A program made the translations under genes and the position numbers. A stretch of 64,000 bases of DNA from Histoplasma ohiense (taxonomy: Eukaryota > Ascomycota > Eurotiomycetes > Onygenales > Ajellomycetaceae), in the NCBI GenBank assembly GCA_017607445.1, contig JAEVHH010000006.1:1736001-1800000 (forward strand). Direction: 5' to 3'. The notes under the pieces are model-generated. The model saw only the letters and a list, made by a program, of their open reading frames with translations. It was not told where the DNA came from and did not search any database. Positions 1 to 11,967 of the stretch are shown piece after piece (the first letter of the stretch is position 1; each line of letters opens with the position of its first letter).

Positions 1-2223
1 TTGTACTCAAGATCTTGTATTTTGTATGTGTATACATTCTTTTTCTCATATTCTTCTACATTGACATTAAATCTTATCATGTTGTAGAAGACTGATCCTC
101 TGAGGCTATTAAATTCACTGAGTTTACACAGTTTGAAAAAGAGAATACACTGAAGCTTATACTTCCCAATCAGCTGAATGTCTATAAGAGCATAATGAAG
201 GAAACCATTATCTATCATTGCTCATATATTGACTAGATTATTTACAATGACAGAGATTATAATTGTATCTGCTTATATTTTCTACTCAAATCTTCAGCTA
301 GCTTTCTACTTCTTGAGCTTTTATTCATATTTTAGAGTGAGAGCTTGTCTTTTCTCTGTTCTTGTCTGTTCATGAGTGATGCAGTGTTCACATGTGTGAG
401 GGGTTTACTTGAAGTGATTGCATTCAAACATTGATTTGCAAAGTGCTCTGATTTGTTGCAGTATATGCAGACTTCTCTGACAATTTGATCAGTAATGTTC
501 TTTTCTGAAATGTTGAGAACTCTCAGATGACTTGTGTTTATATGTGAGATTCAGTTCATTGATTCTGATTTGAAGATGAAGAATGCTGCAGAGTGGTTCA
601 GAGTATATACATTTGTTCAGCAGAATTCTCTGCAATTTTGAAGTGTGTGAAACTGAGACAGATCATGGTTCAACAGATAAATATCAGCACAGAATTTGCT
701 GTATATTGAAAGTTTCAGACACTCTATATTTCAATTATACAACTGAAAGTTCAAATTCTTGAACAGTATATTGATTTTGATGATGTTGTTTCAGTCTTGC
801 TCATCTGCTTCTAGAAGTTTGTGATCAAATTCAGAAAGATAAATTGTCAACACAACATTCATCTGATAAGTCTTATTAAGCCAGTCTAATATCTTGACTT
901 GAAGTGTAAAATTGAAAAAGAGAGAGTTGAGTTGTCAGAAGACTAACTCTGACATATACTGATTGTTCTGACAATGACTCATTCAGAGTTGGAATTTTGC
1001 TAATGTGTCACCATTCAATCTGCTATGAATATATCACACTTGATTGGATAGCAAGTCTATTGCTCATTCATTGATATTCAATTTGGTATTTGCTTTCAAC
1101 TTTCACACAAGATAGAGTGTTATATCATTCTTATATTTGTCAAGAATTGAGAGCTTCTGTCTTAAAGGCTTTTCATAAGATATGAGTGTAGAAGAAACAG
1201 TGAACACAGAAATGCTCATTTCAGCAAATTATTGTTGCAATTTAGTCATCTATAGCATCTGCTGCTGAAGAATACTTTGTAGATCTAAGTTGTTGTTCAC
1301 TGTGTTCAGATGTGATGAGTGTTTGTAGAATTGTTCATAGTTCATTTCAATATCTAAGAACATGTAAAAAAAAAGAAAAGAAATACTTGTAGACACTCAG
1401 TTCTCTCACAGACACTATTTACAGTGTTGTGATGCTAAGCTTTGTCAAACTTCTTTGTAAATGCTATTCACAGTGTTACAGTTTGTAGACACTCAGATCT
1501 TATAGAACACAGTTGATTATATTTCAGACACTTAGACATGACAATCTATATAACTAATGATAGAGGCATTCAGACTCATAAGAGATCTCTTGTAATGACT
1601 AGACACTCAGATCTGTAAATAACACACTCAGATGTAAAAACTAATAATGAGACACTCAGATCTTAAATGCAGAAAAATCAATTCATAATGTAACAGATAT
1701 ACTTTGATTAATGATTTGATACTATTCTAATTACAGATTACAAATTGATTAAAAAAAGAAAGAGAAAAGAAATCAGAAGAAACAATCATACAAAGAGAAT
1801 TCTTATAGAGAGAAATTCAGAGTAAAAGAATATCAGAAGCCACTTCACAGTGAAGCACAGAGCAGAAGAACATTAAGAGCTATATAAAAGAATTATTAGA
1901 AACTACACAAGCACAAAGCATGAGACAGAAAAATCATTGAGAGCTATATGAAAGAATTGTTAGAAACTATATGAGCACAGAGCATTAAATGAAAGAATCA
2001 TTGAAAGCTATATAAAAGAATTGTTAGAGACTATACAAGCACAGAGCATGAAATGAGAGAATGTTAAGAGCTACATGAAAGAATTGTTAGAGACTATATA
2101 AATGCAGAGCACAGAGTGAAAGAACATCAAGAGTTATACAAAATCACAATGATCAGAAACAAGTGGATGCAGAAGAGGAGTTGATTGCATAAGTTAATTA
2201 CTAACAAATGCTAACCCATCATA
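1..2223 (-). mobile_element. Truncated Gypsy family B copy (B1), 5' part
   Basis: This stretch aligns by eye, with many transitions, to 45660-47849 of the complete B element. It covers the start of the protease region (about 1-120), gag, the gag leader and the 5' LTR (1689-2223). The remainder of pol lies outside the window. The coding strand is minus. Reading frames are broken by many stops, and CpG is nearly absent. The CCHC zinc-knuckle region near 420-480 still has its last cysteine codon, which the complete B copy has lost. The LTR abuts another B copy at 2224, so B1 was apparently inserted into it. The left target duplication is outside the window. Confidence 0.85.
1689..2223 (-). repeat. 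LTR of B1, long (535 bp) variant
   Basis: It begins TGTAACAGATATAC and ends at a mutated form of the CTGTCACA terminus seen in the complete B element. It holds about five units of a roughly 64-bp internal tandem repeat (motif GAATTGTTAGAGACTATA). The LTRs of the complete element have one unit fewer and are 471 bp. Confidence 0.8.
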
Positions 2224-3324
2224 TATACTTGATTGAATAGCAAGTCCATTGCTCATTCATCAATATTCAATTTGATATTCACTTTTGACTTTCATATAAA
2301 ATAGAGTACTAGATTTTTTTTATATTTGTTGAGAATTGAAAGTTTCTTTCTTGAAGGCTTTTCATGAAACACAGATGTAGAAGAAATGATGAATATGAAA
2401 ATACTCATTTCAGTAAATTATCATTGCAATTCAGTTATCTGTAGTGCTTGTTGCTGAAGAATGCTTTGTAGATCTAAGTTGTTGTCTGCTGTGTTTGAAT
2501 ATAATGAATGTTCATAGAATTGTTTATAGTTCATTTCAATATCTAAAAATATATAATAAAAAAAAGAAAAAAAAATATTTATAGATATTCAATTCTCTCA
2601 CAGACATTATTTACAGTGTTGCAGTGTTAAGCTTTGTCAAGCTTCTTTGTGAATGCTATTCACAGTGTTACAGTTTATAGACATTCAGATTTCTTTGTAG
2701 AACACAGTCAATTATATCTCAGACACTTAGATATAACAGTCTATATAACTAACAATAAAAACATTTGAATTTACAAGAAATCTTTTATAACAACTAGACA
2801 CTCAGATCTGTAAATGATAAACTTAGATGTAAAAATTAATAATAAAACACTCAGATTTTAAATACAGAAGAATCAATTTATAATGCAATGAATATACTTC
2901 AATTAACAATTTGATACTATTCTAATTACAGATTATGAATTGATTAAGAAAAGAAAGAGAAAAGAAATCAGAAGAAAAAATTGTACAAAAAGAATTTTTA
3001 TAAAAAAAAGTTTGAGATAAAAGAATATCAGAAGCCACTTCACAGTGAAGCACAGAGTGAAAAAATATTAAAAACTATATAAAAGAATTATTAGAAACTA
3101 TATAAATATGAAATATGAGATAAAAGAATTATTAAAAGCTATATGAAATAATTATTAGAGACTATATAAATACAGAGTATGAAGTGGAAGAATGTTAAAA
3201 GCTACACAGAAGAATTGTTAGAGACTATATAAATGCAGAGCACAGAGCAGAAGAACATCAAAAATTATATAAAATTACAATGATCAGAAACAAACAAATG
3301 CAGAAAAGAAATTGATTGTGTAAA
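2224..3324 (-). mobile_element. Second Gypsy B copy (B''), gag leader and split 5' LTR
   Basis: Positions 2224-2883 match the gag 5' end and leader of B (compare 46700-47378). Positions 2884-3324 are its LTR. This LTR is interrupted by Gypsy A and resumes at 10723-10752; the joined length is 471 bp, equal to the LTRs of the complete B. All frames are destroyed. Gypsy A therefore inserted after B'' was already resident. Confidence 0.82.
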
Positions 3325-3590
3325 TGTGAGATGTAGTGACAGTGTGAAGAGTAACAGTAGAAGATAGTTTATAGTGTAGCAGAGATAATAGTAATATATT
3401 GTAAAGTAATATAGTATAGTAGTGTAACATAGCATAGCTAATTGCTAAGAAAGAAAGGAAAGAGAAAGAAGATGTGTGAAATACATACATCAATATATAT
3501 ATACATATAGAAATAGCAGTAGCGAGAGTATAATGGAAAGAGATAAGAATAAGCAAAGATAATAAGGAAATAATAAATGAGTGCATTACA
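3325..3590 (-). repeat. 3' LTR of Gypsy A
   Basis: 266 bp, starts TGTGAGATGTAG and ends GTGCATTACA. It is the direct partner of 10452-10717. It follows the GTAAA target-site copy and adjoins the polypurine tract. Confidence 0.95.
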
Positions 3591-3594
3591 ATTG

Positions 3595-3606
3595 CCCCTC
3601 TTTTTT
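3595..3606 (-). other. Polypurine tract of Gypsy A
   Basis: Read on the minus strand the sequence is AAAAAAGAGGGG, four bases from the 3' LTR. This fixes the element's orientation as minus and is the expected plus-strand priming site. Confidence 0.8.
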
Positions 3607-3931
3607 ATAAGAGCTGCCCTCAGCAATTGTATAGATTGCTTGCTAGTAGATAATTGCATTCCCATTCACTTGTTGATAGCAGTATATCGATCGCGTCCTC
3701 TAGATAGCTTGTATACATGTTGTTATTGATTTCCTAATGAGGTGGAATTGGTGGATTCTTTGGTTGCCAGAGATTGTGTGCAGAGAAGCAAAAAGAATTT
3801 CTTTCTTCTTGAAGATTTCTCTTCTCTTTTAACTTGATCATCATCAAAGCTCCTTGCTCTTCTGCCATGATTTCTCATTTCTAAAAATTTTTAAATTTTT
3901 TATATCATCATTCTCTCTCCCCCTCTTTTTT

Positions 3932-4815
3932 TTATTAAAATGAGCTCTCTCAGTTATTCTGATTTTAAGTAAGTTGTTCCTTGAGTGCTTATCACATATT
4001 ATTGTTGATGTTTCTTGCCAGTGGTGTTATTAGTGTGGTCATGTGCATCACTAGCTTGTTTTCATATAGCACCATTCACTGTTCACTTGTTATATTGCCC
4101 TAGGTTTAGCTCTAATCACATGATGCACAACAGTCAGATTCCATGCAAATGTTGTGTCTCTAGACTTGGAAATGTTGATTTTTGGTGTGTGCTGAGATCA
4201 AATGTCTGAAAGCATTGTGAGGCTTGTGCCTCTGCAGGGAAATCCTGCAAACTCATGAGTAATTCTCTTTAATTCTTGCTCTTAGCAATGTTGATATACT
4301 GATAATGATGCTAGATGTGTGATACACCTCTTCTGAGGTGCATCATATGCGGGTGAGCATTTATTTTTGCAGAGGTAGTGGCTGAGAAGAATATGATCAA
4401 CCACAAAAATCATCTTCATTGTTTGATAAAACAATTGAACACATCTCATCTGATGATGCTGTCTGCTTGAGACAGGGCAGAGGTGAATGCTCTATGATCT
4501 CAGCACTGAGCAGTGGCTGAGTCTGCAGAGATGCAGGTTTTGAAGACTGTGGTTGTGTCTGATTCTTTCAGAGCAGAGGTGTTAGAGGAAGAGAAGGATG
4601 TGAAGAAGAATATGAGGGTTTTGAGAGTGATGAGCTTCAGAGGCTTCATGATGGAGGAGTTGACTGAGGAGAAGTTGACTAGAGAGGGGTCAGAGAAGTT
4701 GATTGGAGAGGGGTTGAAGAAGTTGATTGAAGAGAGGTCAGAGGAGATTGTGAAGACTCTGACAGTGAAGACAGCAGAATATAAGAGATATGAGCCTCAT
4801 AGTGTGGAGGTGTGA
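3932..4815 (+). pseudogene. Antisense zinc-cluster-like ORF inside Gypsy A
   Basis: This reading frame runs on the strand opposite to gag-pol, between the 3' LTR and the chromodomain. The clearest part (4015-4257) contains six cysteines spaced C-x2-C-x10-C-x9-C-x2-C-x6-C (4144-4248), interrupted by one TGA that would be CGA before C-to-T mutation. Downstream, 4513-4815 is an open, highly charged stretch rich in Glu, Lys and Leu that could form a coiled coil. A possible GT-AG intron (GTAAGT at 3970 to CCAG near 4021) separates an upstream ATG segment from the cysteine part, but the phases do not join cleanly. The same six-cysteine pattern occurs in the same place in Gypsy E2. No function is recognised. 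The spacing resembles a fungal Zn2Cys6 cluster except for the longer second loop. Confidence 0.45.
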
Positions 4816-5349
4816 AAGAAGATCATGGAGGGAGAGATCTTTCTTCAGTGAATGTGTTGATGAGTGAAGAAGTTGATGAAGAAGAGTAGAGAGAAGAAAG
4901 CAAATATTCTGTGGAAGAGGCATTTGCTGATGTCTTTGCATCTGAAATGAGGTCTGATGCTTCATGAGTACTGGAGGCAGCATAAGAAGGGGGTGGCAGA
5001 GAGGGGATGAGAGAAATGATGAAGAGAGAAGTGAAAGTGAGAGATGAAGAGTATTGAGATGAGAATGAATGAACTGAGAGTCTTTAGATTTTTTTTAGAA
5101 TCTGTTTCCTTTGTCTTTTCCTTGTCTGTATTTTTTATTTTTTGTATTTATTATACTCAAATTGAATTTTTTTCCTTTTTCTCTTTTCTCTGATAAAATC
5201 CTTCTAAAAAAAATGTATTTGATTGAAGTTTGAGTGAGATTTGTGCTTCTAGTGTTTTTCAATTTAGAATTTGCATTTCTGATGTCTTTCAACTTGATGT
5301 TTGTGCTTTTGATGTTTGGAAGTATGTTGATTTTGTATTTGTCATTCAT

Positions 5350-8300
5350 TTTTTTGTTTGAGAAAGATTTTGAATGTCTGAGTGTTCAATATGTTTTCTT
5401 CTGATTTTTATGTATCATCACTAGAACCTCAATCTGTTCATCTCACAAGATATTTCAGAGGTTTGTTTTTTTGTTGTTGTTTTTCAAGAATTTCTTCAAC
5501 TTGATATTCTTCTTCATCATTGACAAGTTTCAGTTCTGGTTCTGACAGAGCTCCATTCCTGCAGTTGTATGGCTTCAATAAAGATACATGAAATACAGAA
5601 TGAATGCTTCTATATAAAGATAGCAGTTCTAGTTTGTACACTTGTTTTCTGATGGTATTCAGAATCTTAAAGGGTCCAACATATTTATGATTGAGTTTGT
5701 GAACTGGGTGCAGCAATCAGAGATTTTTTGCATTGAGTATAACATAGTCATCTATTTTAAATTGTTGAGACTTATATTTTGTATTATAATAGATTTTCTG
5801 TGCTTGTCACATCTTTTGTAGATTCTTGATGAGCTTATGATGTGTTTTCTTGATATGTTTCACATGGCTAGCAGCATGTATGGTGACTGGTTGTGGTGGT
5901 TTGCTGACATTAATTTTCAAATCAGATTGATATCCCATTAAGGCTTTCACAGATGTCATTTCAGTAGAGACATGTTGAGAGATATTGTAAACAAACTGTA
6001 TTAGTAATAGTCAGTGTGCTCAGTCATCTTGATAATAGTTGATAAAGTATTGAAGATAATGTTTCAAGATTTGATTTTATTGTTCTGTTTGATCATCTGT
6101 TTGAGAGTGAAAGACTGTTGAAAGTTTCCAGTGTGCATCTAGCATATAACAAAAGATGGACCAATAATGACTTGTAAACAGCAAATCTTGATCAGATATA
6201 TGATTTTTGAGTACTCTGTAAATTGTATAGAACTTGGTATAAATGATTTCTGCTAGTTTATCAGCAGTAATGTTTTTGGTGCAAGGAATATAGATTGTAA
6301 ACTTGATATATATATTCACAATCACTAAAATTGCATTGTAGATTTGGTGGAGAAATGTAGAGGCTGGCAAGTCTGTAATAAAATTCATAGTAATGAATTC
6401 AAAAGAATTTGATGATAAGAAAATTGTACTCAATTCTTCATATTGTCTATGCTGTTTTGACTTTACTCTTTGATAAGTATCATAAGTGGATATATAATTT
6501 TTGATATCTCTGACTAGCTTATGTCAATAGTATTTGTTCTGAATGCTGTCTATGAATTTTTTTATATCAAAATGACCCCTCTGCAGATCATCATGGTTTG
6601 CACTGATAATTTCATCAATGAGTGTCTTTTGTTGAGAGACATATATACAATCATTAGTATGCAATATATCATTTTCAGAAATTGTCTATAGCATATTTTC
6701 AGCAACAGTCATACTCTTCTCTTTTATTTTCTCTCTTTGCTCAACAGCAAAAGAATCAATTTTCTGTGCTTTACTTAGAAATGAGATGAAGAATTCAGGT
6801 ATTTCTGTGTATGCTGAGTCTCCAAGAATAGCCTTATTGACTGCAATCCAGAGCATATATTGCTCAACATGCAATGAAGAGAAAGAGTTTACATAAGAGA
6901 TAGAAGATGTCAATGTATGAAGTGCTTTTCACTCATTAAAAGAAGTATTTTGCTCATTAGAGATTCATGCACAGACTATATCAGAAGAAATATCATTTTG
7001 AAAAGAAGTATCAGCTTCTCAGTCTAGTCTAACTTCATATTTCAGCTTCTGTTGCAGGGTAGATAATATAATTTGATCATTATAGACCTTACTGTAGTCT
7101 GTGTGATGACTGGGCTCATCAGCTGAATTCTTTGATTCAGAGCAGTGCAGTAATACAAAATCATAAGCAAATAAAGCTTCCACTCATCTGATCTGATGTC
7201 TGTTCAGTTTCTTAGTTGTCATAAAGTACTGCAGATTGGCATAATCAGATCAGATTTGAATTGAATACTGACTTTTCTTCAGATAATATCTTCAATTCTT
7301 AAATGCTGTTACAATAGTCAAGAGTTCTTTATCATGAGTATCATAACACATTTCCACATCAATCAACTTTCTTGATCAGAAGACAACTGAATGTCAGTGC
7401 TCATCATTCTGTAACTGTGACAGAATAGCAGTGACTGCAAAAGTGAATGAATCAGATTTGATCTGAATACACCAAGCTGAATCAAAATAAGCTAATAGAG
7501 AAGCATGTATAAAGTGTGATTTGAGCTCATCAAAAGTGCTTTGAGCATCTTCTGTTTATATAAAAGTGGCTTTTCTTTCTCTCTTCTTGTTCTCTTTTGT
7601 AAGTTCAAATAATGGGGCTGCAATAGAGGAGAAAGACTTAATAAATCATTGATAGAAATTAGCAAAGTTCAAGAAGAATTGAACCTCTTTAATTAATTTA
7701 GATATAGATCATTCCACAATAGTGAAGACTCTGTCTGACTTTATCTTAATATTATTTATATCTATAACAAACCTCAGAAATGAGATCTTGTCCACTTCAA
7801 ATTCACACTTAGAGAGTTTTGCAAATAGATTTGCACACTTGAGACATTCTAGCATCTTAGTAACATGCACTTTATATTTCTGCTTTGAATTGGAGAATAT
7901 GAGAATGTCGTCCAAATAGACAACACAACATATATCCAACAAATCAGACAAGACATTGTTAATGTATGCTTGAAATGTCACTGAAGCATTAGCTAGTCTA
8001 AATGGCATAACTACATATTCAAAATGTTCATATCTCATTCTAAAGACTGTCTTCCAACAGTCTTTTGCTGCTATAAGTATGCAGTGATAGGCATCTTGAA
8101 GATTCAGCTTAGTGAATATCTTGGCTTTTGAAAGTCTATCAAGTAATTCACTTATTAGAGGTAGAGGGTATCAGTTCTTGATGATGATTCAATTTAATCC
8201 TTGATAGTCTACACAAAGACAGAGTCCATTATCTTTTTTGAAGACAAAGAGAATCAGTGTATCAGTCAGGCTACTGAATGATTGTATTCATTCTTTATCT

Positions 8301-9250
8301 AATACATTTTTTAAATATTCTCTTAGAGCAGCTAACTCAGTTTCAGAGAGATTGTATATTGATATAAATGAAGATTACACATTAGATTTGAGATCTATAC
8401 AGTGTTTCATCTCTTCTGATCTTTTTGTGCTTATAGCAGCTTCTTCTGAGAAGATATGTGTGTATGGCATGACATAATTAAGTAGATCAATCAGCAAGTT
8501 CAAATATGCAGTTGAGAATACATATGAAGCATACTTTGAGTCTTTTGAATGTTCTGTAGATAATACTATAAGCATTTCTACTCTAGCTTCTGTGAGAACT
8601 TCAGCTAAGATATCTTGTTCAGAAATAATTTGAGGCTGTTGTTTATCTTCAGAGCTTTTAAAGAAGAATTATCCATCTGATCAATCTATAAAAGAATTTG
8701 TTTGTCTTAATCAAGGAAATTCTAATACAAGACTGTAGTCCTTCATCTTCATCACATGAAAGAAATGAGATGTCTGCTGTGCATTATTTTTGTGATCAGT
8801 GACAGTAGTTGCAATGTTATACTTTTCAAAGAAGCACATTATACATTCATCAATTGACTTGATCATTTTGATTTTGTGATGAGCAGCTTCTAGATTGTGA
8901 TTCTTTGTTCAAAATTCATTGACACAGTTCACTTCTGATTCAGAGTCTACTAGTGCAAGCACTTTTTGCAGACTCTTAGATGTAGCAAGTTCCACTGTGA
9001 CAGTGAAGCTTAAGGCATTTTTGCATTGACTTTTCATACTTATGACTGCTATTGTGAGCTGAATGACATGTCTTAAGTGTTTTTTGAGTTCTTCAAGTTC
9101 TTCATGTCTTTCACATTGGATTTTGAGTTGGACTTGGTGTTTTTGGATTTGTCTTTGAGTTGTTTGAAACATGAATTGATGGTATGTTCTGGTTGCTTGC
9201 AATAACAGCAATATTTTAATTGAGTGAAGTCATCAGATTTTGTAGTGTCA
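5350..9250 (-). pseudogene. Gypsy A pol remnant: PR-RT-RNaseH-IN-chromodomain
   Basis: Fragments run on the minus strand from high to low coordinate. The protease core (residues LVDSESEV, a mutated DSGSEV type) is near 8910-8960. RT lies about 7700-8500 with YLDDILIF near 7900. RNase H is about 7000-7600. Integrase lies about 5700-6560, with the catalytic-core start FITMNFITDLP near 6370-6390 and the GPFKIL segment near 5660. The chromodomain is at about 5350-5530, where YLVR is followed by frame-interrupted SSDDT and SEEN motifs. Several in-frame TGA/TAA codons sit where Trp, Arg or Gln would be expected. No intact polyprotein remains. Family assignment is firm; activity is very unlikely. 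Confidence 0.9.
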
Positions 9251-10404
9251 TTTCATCTGTGTTTGTTTTGTGATCTATTATCAGCATTATTTCTGTTGTT
9301 AAAGCTTTGAATGAGGTTTTTGAAATTTAACTTCTCTTTAAGCTTCTTTCATCTCTCTGACAGATTTGATTCTGCCATTGCAAGTTTATGTAGAGTGGCA
9401 TCATAGCTTAACTCTTTCAATTTGATTGCATATTTGTCAAATTCTCAGTGAATGGAAGATAAAACTTTCATATAGAGGTGTGATTTCTGATGATATTCAC
9501 TATAAGAATGCTGCAGATGCTCTTTAATTGATTGTAAATGTGAAGTAAATTGTTGAACTGTCTGATCTTCTTGTTGCTCTGTTTTTCAGTACTGTCTATC
9601 AGCATCTTGAAAACTTCTATCTGAATCAGTGACTTGACATTGCATTCAACTAACAAATTCTTCCCATGGTGGCAAAGTCTGCATATCATATGTATATTGA
9701 TATCAACATTGTTGCATCTTGATATTAAAATGAGTAACAGCTTCAATGATCTTTTGATGGTTGTGTTTGTTGTAGTAATCAAGATCACTGACATGGAAAG
9801 TGATAGCAGCTGTAACAAAGTTTTTGAATTCTTTCATATTTTGATCTTGAAACTTTTTCACATTTCTCTGAGAAGAGTGACTGCTCATGCTGAAATCTTG
9901 AAGTTCTAATTGTCAAAGTGGTATCTGACTATGTCTTTTATTGACAGTAGTCACAGTGCTTTTCACTAAGATGTTAAGTGCTTGTAGTGTGACTTCTGAT
10001 GATCTGAGAATATTTATGATGTTATTGTGATTATCATTCACACTAGTTGCATCTCTACTGTGGTTTGAATGCACTTCTAGTGTATTTTGAGTGGCTGGAA
10101 TTGTTTCATTCAATTCTTGTAGTAAAATGTTGCACTGTTGTTGAAGTTTTTGCAATTCTTTCTCAGTCTGTAATTTTTTGATTCTTCTGATTATAGCTAT
10201 CTTCTCAGTTTCAATTATACTGAGATCTTCAGAAGAGATATCTTCTTCTGAACTATACTCAGAGTCTGATTTCAGAGAGAAAGATGATGTTTGTTGCACA
10301 CTTTCAGTGACAGAAGTGTGTGTTTTGCAGTTTTCTTTCATAATGTTTATTGCTTTGAGTTCAGTGGTAGCATGAGTACAGTGGATGCTGTGGATAGAGA
10401 TCAT
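9160..10404 (-). pseudogene. Gypsy A gag remnant with CCHC knuckle
   Basis: The minus-strand frame at 9913-10404 (163 codons, coiled-coil-like and rich in Gln/Glu) is the probable Gag N-terminus. It continues in broken frames (9468-9818) to a perfect retroviral-type zinc knuckle, CYCKQPEHTINSC (C-x2-C-x4-H-x4-C when the preceding Cys is used), near 9171-9215. The knuckle precedes protease, as expected. Gag frames are better preserved than pol, but a single continuous frame is lost. Confidence 0.8.
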
Positions 10405-10451
10405 GACTATTACTCAACAGACTGTCTCTTGAAGATTGAGTGATTAGAAAC

Positions 10452-10717
10452 TGTGAGATGTAGTGACAGTGTGAAGAGTAACAGTAGAAGATAGTTTATA
10501 GTGTAGCAGAGATAATAGTAATATATTGTAAAGTAATATAGTATAGTAGTGTAACATAGCATAGCTAATTGCTAAGAAAGAAAGGAAAGAGAAAGAAGAT
10601 GTGTGAAATACATACATCAATATATATATACATATAGAAATAGCAGTAGCGAGAGTATAATGGAAAGAGATAAGAATAAGCGAAGATAATAAGAAAATAA
10701 TAAACAAGTGCATTACA
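10452..10717 (-). repeat. 5' LTR of Gypsy A
   Basis: 266 bp, the direct partner of 3325-3590, with only a few transitions (for example AAGCGAAG here against AAGCAAAG there). It is followed by the GTAAA target-site copy. The first internal bases on the coding strand are GTTTCTAATCACTC. They are not a TGG-type tRNA match but are shared with the same position in Gypsy E1. Confidence 0.95.
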
Positions 10718-10722
10718 GTAAA

Positions 10723-10829
10723 TTAATTACTAACAAATATTAATTCATTACAAAATCATTGTTCAATAAATGAAGATCAGTATAGAATTCACTGTATATT
10801 AAAAGCTTTGAATATTCTATACTTTGATT
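10723..10829 (-). repeat. End of split B'' LTR and a B interior fragment
   Basis: Positions 10723-10752 complete the B'' LTR cut by Gypsy A. Positions 10753-10829 resemble B interior sequence near 46320-46395 (GATCAG...GAATTCACTGTAT). This suggests B'' itself landed in a still older B copy. Confidence 0.65.
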
Positions 10830-11751
10830 TAAACTGATTGATGAAATCATAAATTTCATGTTTGATTTGATTTGATTTGATTCCAGTCCATTTCTTGATG
10901 TGATTTCCAGTGAGATCAGAATCAGAATGAAAGTGTAAAATGACTAGAATTATTAGAATATAAGTGAAATGAAACTAATAAATCTTGATATTTTATATAA
11001 AATGACTGATTATCAAAAATAAAAATATAATCTGAGACTGATTATGATTTTGACTGAGATTTGATTTCATTCTGATGATTATATAATACATATCTAGATA
11101 TCTGATGATATGATTGATGAAGATATCATCTCTATCTAGTATTGTTAATCAATTTATCTCTGTCAATATATCTACTGCTGTTAATCTATCATCATTGTCA
11201 ATCTATCTATTGCTGTTAAGCTATTTCTTGCTGCTAAGCTATCTGTCATTGCTAAGCTATCTCTCACTGCTAAGCTAGCTATCACTGTTAATCTATCACT
11301 GCTAATCTATTGCTGTCAATCTATCTACTGTGGTGAATCTATTTATTGCTGTTAATCAATCTATCTATCATTGTTAATCTATCTATTACTGTCAATTTAT
11401 CTACTGCAGTGAATCTATCTATCACTATCATTACTAATTCAAAATAGAACTAGAGTATAAATACATTAAACTTCTTTTAATAGATAATGATTTTTGATAA
11501 CACTTATAGCATTATATCATCTATATAGAATAAATCATGATTCCATTTAAATCCATTTTACAAAATGAAATCAAATGAGACTAGAATCAGTAATTTATAA
11601 GAAGAACATGATCTGAGACTAGATTTATAATATAAACAATATAAAGTGACTAATTTAATAAACACTATATAAGATCAGAACTAAGAAATTTGATAATGGA
11701 ACTGAAGAAATATTTAGTCCCAGTTCCATGCATGGTCACACAGTCAGTCTA
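10830..11751. mobile_element. Short non-autonomous hAT-like element (D4, 922 bp)
   Basis: The left end (TAAACTGATTGATG, then repeated TTTGAT and the CCAGTCCATTTCTTG segment) and the right end (GGTCACACAGTCAGTCTA) match the termini of the full-length hAT copies D1 and D2. The transposase is absent. The middle is filled by an imperfect tandem repeat (about 11140-11440). The sequences expected as 8-bp target duplications (10822-10829 and 11752-11759) do not match. The element may therefore be a junction of two different insertions or a product of deletion. Confidence 0.7.
11140..11440. repeat. Degenerate CTATC-rich tandem repeat
   Basis: Repeated motifs such as CTATCACTGCTAAT and AATCTATCTA(C/T)TG recur at roughly 14-19 bp spacing within the non-autonomous hAT element. 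Units differ mostly by transitions. Confidence 0.7.
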
Positions 11752-11753
11752 AG

Positions 11754-11967
11754 CTTGCAAGACAGTAGAACAGTGAGTGTTGTGGGATATATTGACAGAT
11801 TTGATGATAAAGATGCATATTTGATGATAAAGATGTGTATTTGAATGAATTGGATGATATTTGAATGATTCTAGAGATACATGGATATTTTGGTTATTTT
11901 TGCGGTGTTTTGCTACTATTTTTCAGGGGGTGGCAGAAAATTCTGTTTTCGTACATCCGCCACAATA
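11754..11967 (+). repeat. Left copy of the island-border inverted repeat
   Basis: This 214-bp sequence recurs in inverted orientation at 31585-31825. It runs from CTTGCAAGACAGTAGAACAG through two copies of a 20-bp TTTGATGATAAAGAT unit, GGGGGTGGCAGAAAATTCTG, and ends at CCGCCACAATA, where similarity stops abruptly. It lies 183 bp upstream of the TYW3 start codon. It marks the switch from AT-rich, CpG-poor DNA to normal genic DNA. No coding potential is seen. Confidence 0.9.

Larger units (their letters stand above)
3325..10717 (-). mobile_element. Complete Ty3/Gypsy chromovirus, family A (7393 bp)
   Basis: Two direct LTRs of 266 bp each (3325-3590 and 10452-10717, TG...CA) bound the element. 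They are flanked by a perfect 5-bp target duplication GTAAA (3320-3324 and 10718-10722). By eye the LTRs differ at four positions, all transitions, so this is one of the youngest insertions here. On the minus strand the order is gag, CCHC knuckle, protease, RT, RNase H, integrase, chromodomain, as in Ty3/Gypsy chromoviruses. A purine tract abuts the 3' LTR. The chromodomain and 3' LTR are separated by about 1.75 kb that carries an opposite-strand reading frame. Coding frames are broken by stops typical of C-to-T mutation, so the copy is probably dead. Confidence 0.93.

Noticed and set aside
3284..3665. Minus-strand hydrophobic ORFs (also at 10444-10713)
   Set aside because: They lie in the two LTRs of Gypsy A; the identical translation simply reflects LTR duplication.
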